DNA from: Sphaerochaeta sp032144095 | Lineage (GTDB): Bacteria > Spirochaetota > Spirochaetia > Sphaerochaetales > Sphaerochaetaceae | DNA: 64,000 bases | Direction: 5' to 3' | Assembly: GCF_032144095.1 (NCBI RefSeq) | Contig: NZ_JAVSNJ010000001.1 | Span: 62,001 to 126,000 of the forward strand | In this document: positions 60,948 to 64,000 of the stretch, one piece after another | Layout of the letters: every line of letters starts with the position of its first letter | Numbering within the stretch: position 1 is the stretch's first letter | Made by a program: the position numbers and the translations under genes | The notes under the pieces: generated by a model | Databases searched by the model: none | What the model was told of the DNA's origin: nothing | Seen by the model: the letters and a program-made list of their open reading frames with translations, nothing else

Positions 60948-61888
60948 TCGTCTCTGACAAGCTCGCCATGGTCCCTACCAAGGACGAGCTTGACACAGCA
61001 TTGGAAGTTGAGCAGGTAACCCAAGCCCTCATGGCCCTCGGCCATGAGGTGTTTCATGCTAGCTTTGTCCTTGATGCAAAAACGATGGGAGAGCAGATAC
61101 TCTCCTACCATGCCGACCTCATCTTCAACTTGGTGGAAACCTTGGAAGGAAGTCGTCTCCTCCATCTCGCTCCCGCCCTATTTGCATCCTTGAAGGCCAG
61201 GTACACCGGTGGAAACGGGGAGGGGATGATGCACTCCTCTGACAAGCTGCTAGCCAAACGGATGATGCGAGATGCAGGGATCCCTACCCCCCCTTGGGTC
61301 GAACCTTCTGACGTTGGTCCCCTCTCTGCATTCCTTGGCAAACCGCTGATCATCAAGCCTGTGGCCGAAGAGGCTTCGATTGGGATCACCGACACCTCTG
61401 TGAAGAGTTTCTCCAATACCGAAGCTTTGAGGCATGAGCTTGCCGGGAACGCACACTTTGCCGAAACATTCATTCTTGGCCGTGAATTCAGCGTCTCCCT
61501 GCTTACTGTCGGCAACGAGATGATGGTCTTTGAGCCTGCCGAGATGCTTTTTGTGGACTATCCCGCTGACAAGCCTACCATCGTAGGCTATGAAGCCAAG
61601 TGGGATGAGACCTCGTTCGAGTACCTCCACACCCAACGGAGCTTCACTTTCTCCGAGGATGATGACCTTTTGCTCTTTTCCCTGAAAGAGTTGAGCCGCA
61701 GGGCTTTCCAGCTATTTGGGGGAAAAGGGTATGCGAGGGTGGATTTCCGGGTCGACGAAAGAGGAAATCCCTTTGTGCTTGAAGTTAACCTGAACCCTTG
61801 CATAGCGAGGGACAGCGGATTTGTGGCTGCTGCCGAGAGGGCAGAACTCAGCTATGAAGAGATGATCGCCCTGATCATCAAAGGGTAA
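60935..61888 (+). CDS. ATP-grasp ligase 2, D-Ala-D-Ala ligase-like
   Basis: A 317-residue ATP-grasp protein: FNLVETLEGSRLLHLAP, KLLAKRMMRDAGIPTPPW, IIKPVAEEASIGITDTS, FAETFILGREFSVSLL, ARVDFRVDERGNPFVLEVNLNP. The Glu-Ala-Ser-Ile-Gly loop differs from ligase 1 but matches ligase 3 on the other strand. Overlaps ligase 1 by 13 bp. Substrates unknown. Confidence 0.88.
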   Translation: MRILIVSDKLAMVPTKDELDTALEVEQVTQALMALGHEVFHASFVLDAKTMGEQILSYHADLIFNLVETLEGSRLLHLAPALFASLKARYTGGNGEGMMHSSDKLLAKRMMRDAGIPTPPWVEPSDVGPLSAFLGKPLIIKPVAEEASIGITDTSVKSFSNTEALRHELAGNAHFAETFILGREFSVSLLTVGNEMMVFEPAEMLFVDYPADKPTIVGYEAKWDETSFEYLHTQRSFTFSEDDDLLLFSLKELSRRAFQLFGGKGYARVDFRVDERGNPFVLEVNLNPCIARDSGFVAAAERAELSYEEMIALIIKG

Positions 61889-61892
61889 TACT

Positions 61893-62375
61893 ATGGATAC
61901 CTATACATTTAGGGAGCAACCACAGAGTAGCGATGTCGCCTGTGTTGCTTCGATATTACACACTTCCGGCTTCTTCAATGAAGAGGAACAGCAGGTGGGG
62001 GTCTCTCTGGTGACCGAGCGTTTGGAGAAGGGGGAGGTTTGCGAATACTTCTTCCAGTTTGCCGAATGTGGCTCAGAGGTCAGGGGGTATACCTGTTTTG
62101 GGCCCATACCGGGGACCAAGAGCAGCTATGACCTCTACTGGATAGCGGTCGATATGGCCTTTAGGGGTAAGGGCCTCGGTACAAAGCTCCTTGTCCAGAC
62201 AGAACTGGAGATCGACAGGAGAGGGGGAAACCGTGTCTATATCGAGACTTCCTCGACCGAACTCTACTTCCCAACCCGTTCATTCTACGAACGGAACGGG
62301 TATCTTCTGGAAGCTGAACTGAAGGACTACTACGCCCCCGGTGACAATAAGCTTATCTATGTGAAGGCTTGGTAG
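61893..62375 (+). CDS. GNAT family N-acetyltransferase 1
   Basis: A 160-residue acetyltransferase. The acetyl-CoA loop is FRGKGLGTKLL (motif A) after the beta-4 strand YWIAVDM, and motif B is in YFPTRSFYERNGYLLEA. It follows ligase 2 by 4 bp. In archaea and some bacteria a GNAT enzyme (AblB) acetylates beta-lysine made by a KamA-type AblA; either of the two GNATs here could do this, though neither shows clear AblB length (about 270). Confidence 0.88.
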   Translation: MDTYTFREQPQSSDVACVASILHTSGFFNEEEQQVGVSLVTERLEKGEVCEYFFQFAECGSEVRGYTCFGPIPGTKSSYDLYWIAVDMAFRGKGLGTKLLVQTELEIDRRGGNRVYIETSSTELYFPTRSFYERNGYLLEAELKDYYAPGDNKLIYVKAW

Positions 62376-62384
62376 GAAGATCAT

Positions 62385-62843
62385 ATGCCAACTATTGTAG
62401 CGTACCAGCATACTGGGGATATCATAGACAAGGAAACTGTCATCACCCTGATCCAGGAGCAGATGGCATTCATCGGCTACCAACAGAGCAGGGAAGAGGT
62501 CGAGGCAGAGGTCAACAATGCCATGAAGAAAGAGAGCCGTTCAGCTCTCTTTGTTGCATATGAGGGCGGTAGCACTGCCATAGGATTTGCCTACGGCAAT
62601 ATCTGCTCTGGCTTGGAAACCGGAGGTGACTACTTCTGGTTGAATGAGCTTTATGTGTCGGAGAGTTGCCGCAAGCAGGGGCTGGGGTCGGACCTGTTGG
62701 GGTTTGTGCGGACCTGGTCCCAGGAAATGGGATGTGGATACCTGGCCATGGTAACCCATCCAAACAACAAAAAAGCCCAGGCCCTCTATCAGGAACTGGG
62801 CTTTGAATTGGAGAAGCTGGTCTGGGTCGACAAGTACCTCTGA
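62385..62843 (+). CDS. GNAT family N-acetyltransferase 2
   Basis: A 152-residue acetyltransferase: FWLNELYVSESCRKQGLGSDLL for the acetyl-CoA loop, then HPNNKKAQALYQELGF for motif B. The start MPTIVAYQHTGD is typical of small GNATs. Ten bp after GNAT 1; its stop touches that of the convergent ligase 3 with no gap. Not a close paralogue of GNAT 1. Confidence 0.88.
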   Translation: MPTIVAYQHTGDIIDKETVITLIQEQMAFIGYQQSREEVEAEVNNAMKKESRSALFVAYEGGSTAIGFAYGNICSGLETGGDYFWLNELYVSESCRKQGLGSDLLGFVRTWSQEMGCGYLAMVTHPNNKKAQALYQELGFELEKLVWVDKYL

Positions 62844-63821
62844 CTAGCGTACCTGCTCTACAATACCCTGGACCAAGTCATCGAAGGAGAAACCTCCCTC
62901 CAGGGCCAGGTGGTAGAATCCGTAGAAGCTGGGGTTGCAGTTGACCTCCAGCACCCATGGCTTGCCTCTCTCATCAATGCGAAAGTCAACACGGGCGTAG
63001 CCGGTGAGGTCGAAGGCTTTCCAGCAGGCCCTCGCTATCTGGGTAAGCTCCTCCAGCAGGGGGAGGTCACGCTCATCAGCTTGATACTTTGCTACGATGT
63101 GTTCAAACCCAAATGAGTTTTCTGTCCATTTGGCATCATAGGTGATGATCTTCTCTTTCTTGTGCTCTTCATACCCCTGGAACACCCATTCATATGGGGT
63201 GAGGACCGTGCAGGCCTCCTGCATTCCATGCATGCATGCGGTGAACTCCCTGCCCTCGATGAAGGCTTCTGCAAAGCAGGCACTCCCCAGGGCCTCTTCC
63301 TTCTGTTGCAGTGCAAGCAGAGTAGCCTTACCATCCACGATCGAACTCTCGTCCAAGCCTATGGAGGCATCTTCCGAAATGGGCTTGATGATGAACCGTT
63401 TGATGGACCTGTCCTGAAGGGCTTCCGTCTCCCCCTTGCAGATCCAGGGTGGGGTAGCGATTCCTGCAGCCTTGAGCAGCCGTTTTGCAAGCATCTTGTT
63501 TGTCGTAAGGTAGAGGTTGTGCAGGGAACAGCCGGTATAGGGAAGGCCCATGTGTTCGAGAATCCCCGGGACGAGGTAGGCAAGGTTTTCTTCTGCTGGG
63601 GCAGAGTCGACCAGGTTGAATACCAGAAGGGGATGGGAGCTGTTCATGGTCTCCAGCATGGAAAGGCTCTCCATGGAAAAAGGAACCATAAGGGTCTTGT
63701 ACCCTTTGGCTTGCAGGATTTCTGCAACCCATTTGGCTTGTCTCTCTATGTCCAGGACATCCTCAGGACTATCCTGTCTGACTTGGTTGTGAAGAATGAT
63801 GATGGTGTGGTCTGTATACAT
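62844..63821 (-). CDS. ATP-grasp ligase 3, D-Ala-D-Ala ligase-like
   Basis: A 325-residue paralogue of ligase 2 on the opposite strand: FNLVDSAPAEENLAYLVP, KMLAKRLLKAAGIATPPW, IIKPISEDASIGLDESS, FAEAFIEGREFTACMHG, ARVDFRIDERGKPWVLEVNCNP. It has its own promoter and AAGGA before ATG 63821, and ends exactly where GNAT 2 ends. A role in the same pathway is inferred from position and likeness. Confidence 0.88.
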   Translation of the reverse strand: MYTDHTIIILHNQVRQDSPEDVLDIERQAKWVAEILQAKGYKTLMVPFSMESLSMLETMNSSHPLLVFNLVDSAPAEENLAYLVPGILEHMGLPYTGCSLHNLYLTTNKMLAKRLLKAAGIATPPWICKGETEALQDRSIKRFIIKPISEDASIGLDESSIVDGKATLLALQQKEEALGSACFAEAFIEGREFTACMHGMQEACTVLTPYEWVFQGYEEHKKEKIITYDAKWTENSFGFEHIVAKYQADERDLPLLEELTQIARACWKAFDLTGYARVDFRIDERGKPWVLEVNCNPSFYGFYHLALEGGFSFDDLVQGIVEQVR

Positions 63822-63844
63822 GATATCCTTATAGGAAAAATAGT

Positions 63845-63873
63845 TGTATAGCCTATAGTTCTATTCTGTCCAA
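63845..63873 (-). promoter_or_regulatory. Promoter of ATP-grasp ligase 3
   Basis: On the minus strand TTGGAC (63873-63868), 17 bp, TATACA (63850-63845), 24 bp before the start codon. A TTGACA also lies just upstream (about 63882-63877). Confidence 0.55.
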
Positions 63874-64000
63874 TTTTTGTCAAGCAGAGGGAATGAGGAA
63901 AGGGAGAAAGATTCGTGGCTGCTCTGCCACTGCTTGATTCCAGTTCCTGGATAGGGTCAATTCTGCCTGAATGGATACACCCTTGTTCCTCGTATTGGCT
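63874..64000. other. Window end, no gene recognised
   Basis: After the promoter of ligase 3 the last 127 bases show no ORF with a binding site, no hairpin with a T-run and no repeat. A gene may begin beyond the window. Confidence 0.35.

Noticed and set aside
1..64000. tRNA genes, rRNA, CRISPR arrays, IS elements or prophage
   Set aside because: No T-loop type GGTTCRANYCC with cloverleaf, no regularly spaced repeats, and no transposase, integrase or phage structural motifs were seen.

Overview
The window reads as a chromosomal segment of a free-living spirochaete, most likely Sphaerochaeta or a close relative. This is an inference from protein family content and gene order, not from a database search. 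The block ricT-like, rpsT, HU, lnt, cinA, rho, rpmE is an order I associate with Treponema and its relatives. Tripartite tricarboxylate transport, trans-envelope lipid/lipoprotein-type loci, a 7TM diguanylate cyclase and Fe-S enzymes fit an anaerobic diderm. Base composition is near 50% GC and coding density is very high, with many ATGA-type overlaps. I saw no rRNA, tRNA, CRISPR array, insertion sequence or prophage.

Layout. 1-3.7 kb: the end of an unknown gene, then a leftward operon tatD-dus-purD-like behind a good promoter. 3.8-11 kb: housekeeping genes (ricT-like, S20, HU, apolipoprotein N-acyltransferase, CinA, Rho with an Asn/Gln repeat, L31). 11.2-15.4 kb: an operon of a degenerate galactokinase-like protein, SurE, a cysteine-cluster protein, NifS and NifU. 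15.5-26.3 kb: single genes on both strands, including a TGS-uridine kinase, an aldehyde:ferredoxin oxidoreductase-like protein, a phosphatase lipoprotein fused to a SAM-hydroxide-adenosyltransferase C-terminal-like domain, and a Crp/Fnr regulator divergent from a ferredoxin with a palindrome between them. 26.4-33 kb: leftward locus A (GntR, SPFH, LolD-like ATPase, two FtsX-type permeases, LolA-like carrier, outer-membrane barrel). 33-37.9 kb: TctCBA transporter, hydroxyacid dehydrogenase and FCD-GntR regulator. 38-42.2 kb: pirin, ferritin, Trk/Ktr potassium uptake, gamma-carbonic anhydrase. 42.2-45.3 kb: znuACB-zur with a Zur-like operator. 45.3-50.8 kb: leftward locus B (RND/MMPL exporter, LolA-like carrier, outer-membrane barrel) followed by a 7TM-LuxR regulator. 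50.9-57.4 kb: pyruvate kinase, an outer-membrane protein, a diguanylate cyclase, a NYN RNase-like protein and an RluA-type pseudouridine synthase. 57.4-58.4 kb: remnants of a divergent antiporter/LysR pair. 58.5-63.9 kb: lysine 2,3-aminomutase followed by two ATP-grasp ligases and two GNAT acetyltransferases, with a third ATP-grasp ligase converging from the other strand.

Main points of interest. The aminomutase/ATP-grasp/GNAT cluster has the enzyme types needed to make L-beta-lysine, acylate it and join it in amide bonds; I know of no characterised system with this composition. Loci A and B share a LolA-like carrier and an outer-membrane barrel with recognisable common motifs, but use different inner-membrane engines, which suggests two parallel trans-envelope export routes. 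Several enzyme families (PurD, galactokinase, AOR) carry losses of key residues and may have changed function.
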